Positions 24,690 through 35,862 of a stretch of DNA of 64,000 bases are shown piece by piece (the stretch's first letter is position 1; every line of letters starts with the position of its first letter). This DNA is from Macquaria australasica (taxonomy: Eukaryota > Chordata > Actinopteri > Centrarchiformes > Percichthyidae), in NCBI GenBank assembly GCA_005408345.1, contig SEMN01000018.1, positions 186,001 through 250,000 of the forward strand, written 5' to 3'. The translations under genes were made by a program, and so were the position numbers. A model generated the notes under the pieces. That model saw only the letters and a program-made list of their open reading frames with translations. It did no database searches and had not been told where the DNA came from.

Positions 24690-25686
24690 ATGCATCTAGA
24701 CACTATCCAATGAAATTTCAAGTTTGACAGTTTTACTCATTTTCTTATGTTTTGCATGATGTCCAACTTAGCATTTTCACTTCTGTTAACTTACTCAAAG
24801 TTGGTGTCCTTTCTAGTTTAGTGTAGTTCTTTTTTTTTTTTCTTTTTTTGCAATTTTGTGCAGAAGAGGTGCAGTCAGAGGTAACTGTCTTCCAAGTAAA
24901 AATAAAGAAAGACAGAATTTTAACACAAATAAACTTAATTCGATGAGTTGAAAGAGATGAGTTGTCAACTCATCGTTTAAAGTTCTGTCTGTGATAACTA
25001 GAGATTTAATTAAACCTGAAACTGACAAATCTATCCAATTACACTGATTTAAGGTTAAAAGAAGTATAACAGAAAGTAGGTTTTCTTGCACTCCACAACT
25101 GCAGAACACAAGTAAACTGAACTTTCTTGCTTTGTATTGAATAACATCAAACTTTAGTTAACAGGGCTCACTCACTGCTGTCGTTCTGCTCGTGAACCTT
25201 TTGACCTCGCTCCTCTCGTGATCCAGTAGCAGCATGTAAAGCGCCGGTGTGATTTGTGTGCTGTTTTGGTCTCAGCTCTCTGTCTTTCATGTGTTATTGT
25301 TTTTTTCCTGAGGGAAAAATAAGTGCATCATCAGGAGGGGTCGTGTAATGTAACAGCTGATGGTCTCTGAGATTCACCTCATTTTCCATTTGTCTCCAGT
25401 CTATTCAGCCTTTTTTCTCTGCTGCACTTCTGCTTGTTTTTAGAGCGTTTCACTTGATAACAGCTTTCAAATGGCATGTCAGCACATTTAGAGAGGAAAA
25501 CAGCAGGAGCATAAAAGATAGTCCTGAAGATGTTTGTTTTCCCCTTTGGATCAAGTCTAGACATCTGTTCTTACCAGAATCCTCCTATCTCCCTCTGTTT
25601 GTCTTTCTCTCTTCATCGCTTTCTCTGTTGTTTTTCTCTCACTCTGTCTCCTCTTTCTCCTTTTTCCTCGTCTTCTCCAGCCGGCC

Positions 25687-25689
<3 letters not shown>

Positions 25690-25720
<31 letters not shown>
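25690..25720. repeat. (TC)n microsatellite
   Basis: About 15 CT units within a longer pyrimidine-rich stretch (25600-25745) that creates spurious long frames. Confidence 0.95.
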
Positions 25721-25721
<1 letters not shown>

Positions 25722-26394
25722 CCTTCTCCCCCTCCCCTCCCATCTCCCCTTGTGCCCCAACAAGTGTCTTATATTTCCAATGATGATTTAGCTCATAAAT
25801 CTTGATAAAGCCACTGGCTGTTCCGTTTCGGTGGAACAGGAAACTCTTGCAGGAGCAGGAGGAGACAGAAGATGAGGAATGGGTCTCGTTCACGAGGTTG
25901 TCCAGTTTTCCATTTTGATGGTGTCCTCTGGGAGGGAGCATTTTTGTGTATTTAGAGCCCCTTTTTCGTTGGAATTCACTCAAGGCAGCTGAGGAGGTGT
26001 TTTGTTGATTGTAACCAAATCTGTGTTTGTTCAGCCACCCTAATATCTGTATCTGTATCTAATCCATTTTGTTTTTGTTTTAAGTGAGCCATTACTTTAG
26101 TTGTTTTCCAACCACCTCATGCGCTTACCTGAAATAATTAAACAATCCAACAGAAAACCTGTGAAAAAGAAAATCTCTCTCTATTATGGTCCCGGCAGAC
26201 TGGCAGGGAAACGGAAATCAGACCCATCTCCTCAAAATTACGTTTATATACTGCTAATTTGTTTTGTAGGAAATGCAGTTTCTGTCAGAATTATGTTCAG
26301 CTGCAGCAACTGTTTTTTTTTCGAGAAAAGGAAGCTCTACGTTTTTGAACTGCAACCAAGTCATAGAGAGGTGATCAGGGTGGAGGATGGTTGT

Positions 26395-26520
26395 GAAAAG
26401 AACAACACTTTGTCACCGGAGACCGGGGTTTGTACCCTGAGCCCTGAATGTGGCAAGGTTTAGGAAACAAAGGCATGTTAGTTAAGGTTAGGGAAAGACT
26501 GGTTTCGATGTTAATAAAGT
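26395..26520. repeat. Fragment of a dispersed teleost repeat
   Basis: Contains CCGGGGTTTGTACCCTGAGC and GTTAAGGTTAGGGAAAGACT, a pairing I recall from many percomorph intergenic regions. A reversed, diverged relative is visible near 27050-27130 (CCTAACATTAACCA, AACATAACCCTAA). Confidence 0.4.
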
Positions 26521-29500
26521 AAAAATGTCGTGACTTGTGCTTCAAGTCACTGTTGACTTTTTCAGGTCTGCTGCAGCCTCACTTGGACCAAGTAAGGAGA
26601 ATCTTGGAAAATGAAGGGAAATTTAAAGTGTCGCTTTGTAATTACCACTTATGTCACAGTTACATAAATTTCCATCTAAATGTAACGCAAATTTTCCAAA
26701 AAGTCTGCAAAAGAAAATGTGAATTAGGTGGAATGTGGAAAACGTGGTGGAAATCTGGCATTTCTGTTTGTTTCATGTAATTTGAGGACTGTTACCGTCT
26801 CCTCCAGTTGATGTTTTCGTCTGTCGCAATCTTTCGTTTGAGTTGTGATTGTACATGCTTCATGTACGTCATGATTTATTTGCAAAATCTGTTTTAATTG
26901 CACTTTGTTGCATTTTGTTGTTATCAATACACCAACTTTTCCACCTCAGCCGAGCGTGAAACCTTTTTTTGCGATAATTCGACTTTTTTTCCCGGCATTT
27001 CCTTGCAGTTTTAAAATGCACATAAAAACAGGAGGATGGAAATGCACTTACAGTATAGTCTCGCTTTAAACCAAGACCCCGTTCTTTGCCTAACATTAAC
27101 CAAGTACCGAAACATAACCCTAAAAACATGCTTCCACTTCTATGAGTGGATATTGTCGGGAAAACACATGAAATATGTTCTCAGTCAACATTTCATTACA
27201 AATCTTTCTTCATGATGTTGATTAATAATATAAATTAGTGGCATTATGTTTCTGTCTAAACATATTTGCTGTAGTAGTAGTAGTAGTAGTATAAAACCAC
27301 CTCACCTCCTCTTCTTCTGAGAACACAAAATTATTTTCAGATCAATACGGTTAAAACAAAATAATAACATTCAGAAGAATAAAAAAAAAACACATTCATT
27401 GTGGTTGTTCCCTGTTTGCAGCAGGGAACAACACATACAAACAGATGCACACATTTTTAGGGGAACACATCCACATGCACGCTCCTCCCTGTGGTGGCGA
27501 TGATGTCACCACACAGGTGAGGGAATAGTGAGTGAATAAGCACTAATTACTGCCTGTCATTCCTTTAAAAATCTCTAATTGGTCCACGTCATTATGAGGC
27601 AGCTTCGGCTCGCTTTGTCTTTGTCTCCGCTGAAACATTGCTCTGTTGTGTGTTTTCTCTCTACGCCTGTGTTTCTGTAATAATGACACATTTCCCCCGA
27701 GCAACAGCTGCTCTTCCCCACTGCTTTTACATCCTCTGGGATGAGACTACTGCTAATAGTATAGTATTAAGTCAGAGGCAGGCTATAGTTAGTAATGGCA
27801 TTACTGAGGCTTTGATGTACAGCACTCTTGATAAAGACACTAAGCCCTGGCTTGGCGGCCATTATTTCCTTTTGATGGAAAATGTCAAAAGGTGCTGAGA
27901 TATTGTCTTTGCAGGGTTTCAGTCACACTGGTCAGGTGACATATCACCTTTTCGGATGTCTCACCGCTCATACGAGAGGCTTTGTCAGGCTTTGAGCTCT
28001 GTCTTGAATGTTTTCAGGTACAATTTTCAGGTAGAGGAAGCTTTCCTGCTGTTAGAATACAAGCTCCATTGAAACAACTATTACATTTCCATGGCAAAAA
28101 CATTTCTCCCAAATTGTCTCCCACTTTTTTTATTTTATTTTAATAAAATGGTGTGTTTTCTCTTCATCAGTGTATCATGGGCAATACCTTGGCTGCCACT
28201 GGTTGCATTTTGTTGAAACTCATTGTTTATCAGTGCACTTATTGGCTTGAAGGGGAACCAAAACATTTAACTGCCTGTGCTAAATCACACACAGTACTTA
28301 GGAGTTTTATTTTCTTTCCTTGCTGCATTCACTTACAATCACAACTCAACATTATTTGAGGTCAACATAATGCTTACTGTTTGCTTGTTTAAAAAAAGCT
28401 TGTCTAGGATTTTCTCCATCATGTCCTGATGTCAGATTGGGCAGCGTCAGCATCCTTTTTGTGCTCTATGACATTCCCTCCCTCCTGGCCACTCATAAAT
28501 GTCTCTACACCAGCTGTCGCTCCTGTCACGACCTTGTTGACAATACTGACAACGTTCTGTGTTTATGTTCCATTTCGTTATCAGTGTTTACTCTTTGTTT
28601 GCCTGCTGTAGGCATGCCTGGCCATCCCTGTCAGTGAAGCCCTTTGCAAGGTCTCTCTCTCTTCTTTAAGGTTCGGTAGGAGTACATCAACTGTTCTCAT
28701 AAGTTGGGGTTGTCATTTACAATTATAATTTACATGTTGGTACTGTGCAGCCTTTTGGCACTGTAATTATTACGTGCTTTACAAGTAAATAAATAAATGA
28801 CTTGACTTCAGCCCCTAATGGCAGGGAAGCAGTATATAAGTTCAATAATGGGCTTTTTTTGACAGAAGAAAAACATAGCTTTAGACTACAAAAAAATGTA
28901 GTCTGTGTTTTAGGTAGTATTCGTGTTAGCACCAGAGTGAGACAGAGACAGATGCTGATTTGACAATGATATGTTTTAAATGTTATGCAGAGCACATTTA
29001 CAGTATGTTGATGACAGTGGAAGAATTACTAACAACTTTAAGTCCCCTTCCACTCAAAAATGTGTTTTTCTTATTGTTACTTCACTTGATGTTTGTTTGA
29101 GCGTCACCGTGCAGAGTGAAGTATGTACAGAAGTTTGACACCAGAAGGCTGTTTTCAGATGGAAGTTTCTCAAGTTTCACACACTGAGAATGTCCATCAA
29201 ACTGTTGAAATTACACACTTTTGCATATTCATAGATGTGAAAAAATCATATCAGACACCATTTTATATTCAAACAGAACATTTGTATACATCTGAAAACA
29301 TGTCTGGAGGGGATCTTTAATGATCTGGGGGTCGAGCTGTATTTACAGTCAAGCGCATACACCCTGAATCCCAACCCTCAGCCTGTACAGGCTGCCAAAA
29401 CAATCTGCCAAAAAGCAAATTAGTATTACTTAAATACTTACTTAAAGAAAATCAGTTTTAATTAATTAAAATTGCTTAAGGAAACTACTTATATACTCTT

Positions 29501-31753
29501 GCAGAGTCCTCTGGTCTCACCTACAGTGCCTTTTTCCCCAAGAAGAACAGTTTTAGACCACAATTATTGAGGTTAAGCATGTATTAATTGAGATCAAGTG
29601 TGTAGTAATGGTGTCCTGAGGCAGAAAGAAGGGGAGGTGCTGTGACAAAGATGTTTAGCTGGATTTAAAACTCCAAAATGTAACTTTGGTTACATGTTGT
29701 ACAATTTCTGCAACTGAACCACTGAGATGCCGCTCAGTCTTGCGAGAGTGGCAGCAGTTCTTCTGTGTTTGTCTTACCAGGACATACAGTAGATCAGCTT
29801 TTACAGCCTCCCTCATCCTTACAACTTGTGTGTGTGTGTGTGTGTTCGTTGATTAAAAGTGTTATTTATGAGGTTGAAGTGCTGAGTACAGGAATTCTCC
29901 ACTGACTGCAGCTGACCAAGGAGAGCACTACTACCACTCGCTTTCTTAACACTCATCCACATGCAAACACACACCACACACACCTACACACACACCTACA
30001 CACAAGCACACACACAGTATGCTGAGTCTAGGTACTTTCCTTTCCTCTACATCCACCCACCCAAACACACACACACACACACACACGCTCTTACACCAAG
30101 GTGAATTTTATGCTGCCTTGTGCATTTCTCATTTCCTTTACAATGATGTTTTTATTAAAAGATAAATAGTAGACAGAGCTCTTTGTAAAAAGAACATATT
30201 AATTCAGCTGTTGCTTAATTGCATCAGGGATTTAGACGTACTCTCCCGTCCAATTTGCTTGTACAATTCCCTGCAAAAGCCTTCAGCTTGCTCCTAATCT
30301 GCACACCAAGCAAGTGTTTTTTTTTAGTTGATTTTTTCTTAAAAGACACTGGATTTATAGTGGGATTAATAGAATGGGAGAGTTGTAGCAACACTCAAAC
30401 ACTCCAGCTCTATCACTGAATTCAATTTAGCATATTTTTCTGTTTCTCTCACATCGCCCTGAGCATGCCTGAGTACTTCTTCTGTTTCTTACAAAGTTCC
30501 CCGCTTTCTTTTTCATTTCCCTTTCTGTTTGCACACACACACACAAACACACACACTTAACTTTTCAGTATATTCACTTGCAGGAGCTCTGATGTGACAT
30601 AACACTTTTTATTAATTACATTGTATCACGACAGACTGGTCCACGTTCAGAGAGAAATCATATCATCATCATCAGCAGCAGCAGCATGACTCACTATGTT
30701 CATTTCCACCACACAACTGCATGACTGTACAAGGTCCCTCCGGTGTGTGTTTCTGTGTGTGTGTGTGTGTGTGTGTTCACCAGCAGAGCAGTTTTGTTTC
30801 GCTGTACCAAATAACCTGCTTGCAAAGACAGACGTTAGCTGCATCAATCAGAATATTTCCAGCTTTTAATCACCTTGTGTGCTTTGCAATACAGATGTTT
30901 CTTACATTTCGAAGAGCATTGTTAGGCATTGAAATAACATTTTAACATCTGTTTCACACAGAAACCTTAAAGCGCTTTGTCCTCTGTCCTATTTTAAGCC
31001 TCTTACAATCCAAACAACCACAAAACACCTAAAACCCTCTTTTTTTTCTACCACGGTGGCAGCAGCGAAACTCTCGAAACACAGAGACAAACAGCACACA
31101 AAAAAACCAAACAGAGATACTGCATATAGCAAATCACAGTTTCATTTTCTTTAAAAAGAGAAGCAGTTTTTGTGGTATTACATTCTTCAGGGTGTAGGGG
31201 CTCCAGAAGCATCCAAGCACAAAGGTAATCTTAAAGATGACCTTTATGATATTTCAGCTCTATTAGCTTAGACTGTGATGTGAGGGGTTGTGTGTGAGCG
31301 AGAGAGAGAGAGGGGATTAAATGTGATATGGATCAGAACACACTCAAAGTCGGGATGTGTATCTGTGTGTGGAATATGCTTCAGCTCTCTGAGTCACGTG
31401 GTTTTAGCCCAAACTCAGCCCAGTATTTATGTTATAGTGAGGCGATAGGCAAAAAGAAAATATCCAATAATATTGCTGATATACGTCTGTGAAACCCAGG
31501 CTTTAGTAAGTTGTGTCGAGAAGAAGGCTGATTTTGGAGACATAAATAAAGCAATTGAGTGATTCCATAAATCTTAGCTGCCATAATACCAACCTCAGTC
31601 CAAAACGACTGGGTAAAGTCATTCATCATGAATTGGTGAACAGCGACAACAAATCGATTGCTGATTCCTCCATTGAATCTCATTGCATTTGAACCAGGAT
31701 TTGGCTGGAGTCTGAATCCCTCCTGACTTCACTCCGGCATCAATCAGCCTTCT

Positions 31754-31754
<1 letters not shown>

Positions 31755-31791
<37 letters not shown>
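31755..31791. repeat. (CA)n microsatellite
   Basis: About 18 CA units. Confidence 0.97.
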
Positions 31792-31792
<1 letters not shown>

Positions 31793-33415
31793 ACCGGGAG
31801 AATGAGCAAACACAGCTCTGCATCCCCGGGGGCTACTGTATGTCATTTTGTGTATTTGTGAGTCCCATGTAGCTACCCATTTCTCTGCCCTCCGCTTCTA
31901 AGACAAAAAGAAGAAAAACAGTACAATCTAGATACTGACACAGTCTCGGACACAGCAGTTTGTGACGCTTGTTTCTTTCAGCAGCTTATTCACATTTGTA
32001 CATGTATTTTTGTTCATTCCTCTCGCTGTTATTTCATTTTACAAAAAAAAAAGAAAAAGTAGCACTTTTTAAGAGACCAAAGTTTAAGACTATCACGTAC
32101 AGTATAGGCAGCATAAGAGGAAAGTTGGTTGAGTAGTCTATTTTACAGTAGGTCACTTGAAGAAGAGAGAGAAAGAGTGAAGTCTGTGATTGTCAGTCCC
32201 TCCTTTTCTGAGGTGTCCATTTGTACAGCAGTTGTTGTTTTTCCTCCCTTTGTTTTTTCTTTGTTTGACCAATATGTTTTGATCTGAGGCATCGATGCAA
32301 AGACGGACGATCTTCAGCCAGAGTTAAAGTTTCACAGAACGCTCCAGAAGTCTTCATCATAACAAACACCCCCCTCACGCAGCCTCTTCCTATCTGTCAA
32401 AACATCACCGCTGTCCAGCTTGACACAGTTCATTATTTAAAAAAGAAAACAGGAAACACAGGTATGCAGGTATGTACGCACACAGTGCAGCCAGCTGGGA
32501 TGTTGCTTCGACCTACTCTAAACTTTTGACATCGGAGGCGTTCGTATGCGCTGTTTTTTTTTTCTCTTCCAGCTCACACACCTCTGCCTTCTGTTATTGC
32601 ACCGAGTTATTGTGTGGCAAGTTTTTGAATTGTGTTGAGTGCAAACTCTACTTGACTCTACAGCACGGATGGATTTTGAGGACCTTGTTAGCCCGCCTTG
32701 TCAATGCTGCAGCCATTAAGCCGCGCATTCATGCTCTGACAGGTGACAATAATTCTGCAATGTGTCAAACTAAATCTACAAATCTGGCAGACTGGTGAAA
32801 TATCCATCCCTGCTGTAGAGCACGCTGTACATGAGGACAGGCTGGGTAGCTGTTAAGAGGGGAGCCTGGCATAAAAATACATATACACTCAAGATTATCT
32901 TTACACATTTGCTAAAACGTAATCAATTAAACCAGTGATCAATTTCCGTCAGTTTGTTGTTGCAAAAGGCAACCTTAGATATAGAAAGAAATGTACAAAA
33001 TGCTTCTTAATTTATAAATAATAATACTATAAACCAATAAAATCAACAGTTTCAAGTTCACAAACATCAATACCATCAAGTGCTGTTGTTAATAAACAAA
33101 TAAGACTTATATTTCCAGATTGATGTTTTACATCTAATTAAAATGGCTGTTAGCAAAACCGCAGTGATTATGACTTTTCTAATATGTCCGTAAAGAGTAA
33201 AATATGCCGCAGTAAAATGCCAAAACAAACATTAAATGTGTTCCCTTGCATGCATGTGAGCTGTTGTATATACAGTGTGTCTGTATGTGTTTTGTCCAGA
33301 TATGCGAGCTGTACTGTAAGTGAGTGAAGTGGTTCTCAATAATGGGGATGTGTGGTGCATTATTGAGTTTATTTTCAGAGCAAGCTGTTGGTGGATTGCC
33401 AGTAAAACGTGTGTG

Positions 33416-33418
<3 letters not shown>

Positions 33419-33482
<64 letters not shown>
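33419..33482. repeat. (GT)n microsatellite
   Basis: About 32 perfect GT units. Confidence 0.98.
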
Positions 33483-33483
<1 letters not shown>

Positions 33484-34035
33484 TTGAGGCCAGGGATGTG
33501 ATGGGAGCGTGAAGTTGAAATTGTGGCTTATAGAACATCTGCAGGCCACGGTGATGATGGATGCTCACTTTTACTTTCTCCCTGAGGACATTCACACCTC
33601 CTCTCTCCCCCCTTTTTTCACTCCTCTATCTTCTCTTTCTCCTTCATCTTTCTCCACGTGACCCCTTTGTACCTTTTCACTCCCTTCGTCTTCTCCTTTC
33701 TACCCCATTGCGTCCGTCCTGAACCCTCTCCCTTCCTCTCCATTTCTTCCCAACTATGCATTATTACCTCTCCTCCTATTTCTCCTCTCCACTGCTCCTC
33801 ATTCCAGGCCCCCTCTCTTTGTTTTCTTCCCCTTCACCTCTCCATCCCTCCATCCTTCCTTCTCAGCCATAAAACAATAAGTCTTGAATGTCTGTGAGGA
33901 GACTGTACTAATGGAGCCCATTAGGCTGTAATGAAATATACATTACACCATTACAGTGGACGAGGCCTGGCTAAAGCACTGCACCGCTCAAATAATAAAA
34001 CATGCACAATTCAATTTCCTTCTCAGCCCGTTTTG

Positions 34036-34171
34036 AGTGTCTTTCAGTGTGTGTGTGTGTGTGGGGGTGGATAAGGTATACAGTGTGTGTGTGTGTGTGT
34101 GTGTGTGTGGGGGGGGGGGGGGGTGGAGGGATGACGGGATAAGGTATACAGTGTGTGTGTGTGTGTGTGTT
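34036..34171. repeat. Compound GT/G15 tract with a tandemly duplicated unit
   Basis: GATAAGGTATACAGTGTG occurs twice, about 68 bp apart, each time followed by a GT run. Between the two copies lie a GT run and fifteen consecutive G at 34109-34123. Confidence 0.9.
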
Positions 34172-35013
34172 GTCGTGTGCATCCCCTCTAGCACAGATGT
34201 GGTTTTCAAGGATGTCTGAGTGCTGAGAGACTTGATGATTTAATATGGGTTGACCAAATGAACCACACCTTCTACAGCACCACCGCCCACACATCTGACC
34301 GAGATCTGACCACTCCAAACCCAGCCTCCCTTGGCAACCTATACGCCCTCCCTCCCCACCCCACCCAACACCAAGACCTCGCGATTGTTGGACAGCTGCG
34401 GACAAATGAATCAATTGACCTCTGACACGAGCGCTTGACATCACAAGTGAAGCATCTGTCACTTTTTGGAGGAGGGGAAGCAGTCATCATGTTACCCTGT
34501 GCTGTATGACAGTGCAGTCCGGGGCCTGAGCAAAAAATATGTCACAGAAAGCAGTGTATGCAGATATGAGTGCATATATTCTTATAATCATGTATATCAG
34601 TCTGTTGCATGAGGAGATATTGTAGATCAGTGCCAGATAGACTGAGCTTCTTTTTTTTTACATTTCTAGTATTCACAATTACAGTATAGTAGAATACCTC
34701 AGCCTTCTTCCTGAATTATTTTTTCACCACAGCAGTTCAGTTCAGCTTCAGCAGGCACTGTATTGTTAGTAATTGGTTTTTGCTTCTTTTTTAATCAGTG
34801 AAATTAGCCAACCAGAAGTCATCTTTTGTCGTCTGACAGGCAGAAAACCAGACTGTGTTTACTTTTCCAACATTTTTCCTGGTCATTATCATGGTCATTA
34901 TTCAGTCAGTCTACTGTATGTGTAGCAGTGTGTTAATCATCGCCTATGCAGTCTTTTCCGCAGGCCATGTTGGATGAACGCTGACATTAATACTCATGTG
35001 GAGACAGACGGAA

Positions 35014-35040
35014 AGACAGACGGACAGACAGACAGACAGG
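35014..35040. repeat. (GACA)n tetranucleotide repeat
   Basis: A short impure run of GACA/GACG units ending GACAGACAGACAGACAGG. Confidence 0.85.
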
Positions 35041-35563
35041 GTGAGAGGGGAAAACACAGTGTCTTTATGGCTCGACATCGCACAGAGCCATTTCCTCTGA
35101 AACGTCTCACCGTCACACAGTCTCATATTTACACGCAAAGGATTGAAACTTCTGGAAATCCTCCCCACGCTGCCACTCCTTGAAATTTCCGGCTGTTCAA
35201 ACGAGTCCTGTTGTCCGACAGGCAGCGAGAGGATGAGTCACAAAATTTAAAGTCCTGTTAATCAGGTTTCATCAATTTAGCCCCAGTCAGTTTAAAACAT
35301 TTGAAAAGAAGAAGTGAGAAGCTCCCCAAAGTTCAATTACTCTTCGTAAATGTCTCCTCTGGAAGGAAGGAGTTGAAGGAGTAGGGATGCACAAAGGAGA
35401 GGAAATTGGCGGGGAGGAAAAGAGGCGATTGGGGATGAGTTTGAGGAATTTTTTGATTGCCTTTAAGAGTTTGATAATAGCTTCACATCCTGTACAGCGG
35501 TACCTCGCACGCACACACGCTTGCACGAGCATCGCACACTTCATTCCCAGGTGTCACCACCCT

Positions 35564-35565
<2 letters not shown>

Positions 35566-35612
<47 letters not shown>
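35566..35612. repeat. (CA)n microsatellite just past the ntrk2 stop
   Basis: About 23 CA units beginning roughly 65 bp downstream of the ntrk2 stop codon on the minus strand. It would lie in the 3' UTR as a UG repeat. Confidence 0.97.
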
Positions 35613-35615
<3 letters not shown>

Positions 35616-35676
35616 TGCATGCAACCATCCACACACATACACACATCCAAAACTCTCCTCCGTCCTCCTCCTGTGT

Positions 35677-35862
35677 TCAGCCCAGTATATCCAGGTATAC
35701 AGGCGAGGCCTTGGCCAGATTGAGGAGCAGACCGTGGATTTCTTTGATGTTGAGTCTCATGTGCGGCTCTCTCTGCCAGCAGCCCAGCATCAGGTCGTAT
35801 ACTTCTTTAGGACAGGTCCTGGGGCGCTGCAGCACCCTGCCCTGGGTTATACACTCAATCAC
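35677..35862 (-). CDS. ntrk2: ntrk2 (TrkB) last exon: kinase C-lobe end and PLC-gamma tail
   Basis: Last coding exon of the BDNF/NT-4 receptor tyrosine kinase TrkB, 61 codons plus TGA (plus-strand TCA at 35677-35679). The translation starts VIECITQGRVLQRPRTCPKE, continues VYDLMLGCWQREPHMRLNIK, and ends LAKASPVYLDILG. The final YLDILG is the docking motif for PLC-gamma (Tyr 817 in human TrkB). The C-terminus is identical to mammalian TrkB over its last thirteen residues as I recall them. TrkA and TrkC end differently in detail, so ntrk2 is preferred. Acceptor CTGCAG, phase 0. Teleosts often keep two copies (ntrk2a and ntrk2b); which one this is cannot be told here. Confidence 0.96.
   Translation of the reverse strand: MIECITQGRVLQRPRTCPKEVYDLMLGCWQREPHMRLNIKEIHGLLLNLAKASPVYLDILG

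Larger units (their letters stand above)
22481..30590. other. Intergenic DNA between agtpbp1 and ntrk2
   Basis: About 8.1 kb without a recognised gene. It holds a (TC)n at 25690-25720, an inverted repeat at 24560-24689, a truncated MITE end near 24410 (TTAAAGGAATAGTTTAACA), fragments of a TTAAGGTTAGGGAAAGA-type repeat near 26400-26510 and, reversed, near 27050-27130, a (TAG)n near 27273, and CA/GT runs near 29830, 29970 and 30065. The block at 24040-24240 is AT-rich and could be a conserved noncoding element, but this is untested. Confidence 0.5.
30591..35676 (-). other. ntrk2: Possible long ntrk2 3' UTR with candidate poly(A) signal
   Basis: Read on the minus strand after the ntrk2 stop there is no further coding homology. 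At 30608-30613 the minus strand has AATAAA, followed by AAGTGTTATGTC, a good poly(A)-site layout. This would give a 3' UTR of about 5.1 kb; vertebrate NTRK2 is known to have long 3' UTRs. The block contains a 64-bp (GT)n at 33419, a duplicated GT/G tract at 34036 and a (CA)n at 35566. Nearer poly(A) sites are possible. Confidence 0.3.

Noticed and set aside
28883..28904. Perfect 8-bp-arm hairpin AGACTACA / TGTAGTCT
   Set aside because: Hairpins of this size are expected by chance in 64 kb. No miRNA-like arms extend from it.
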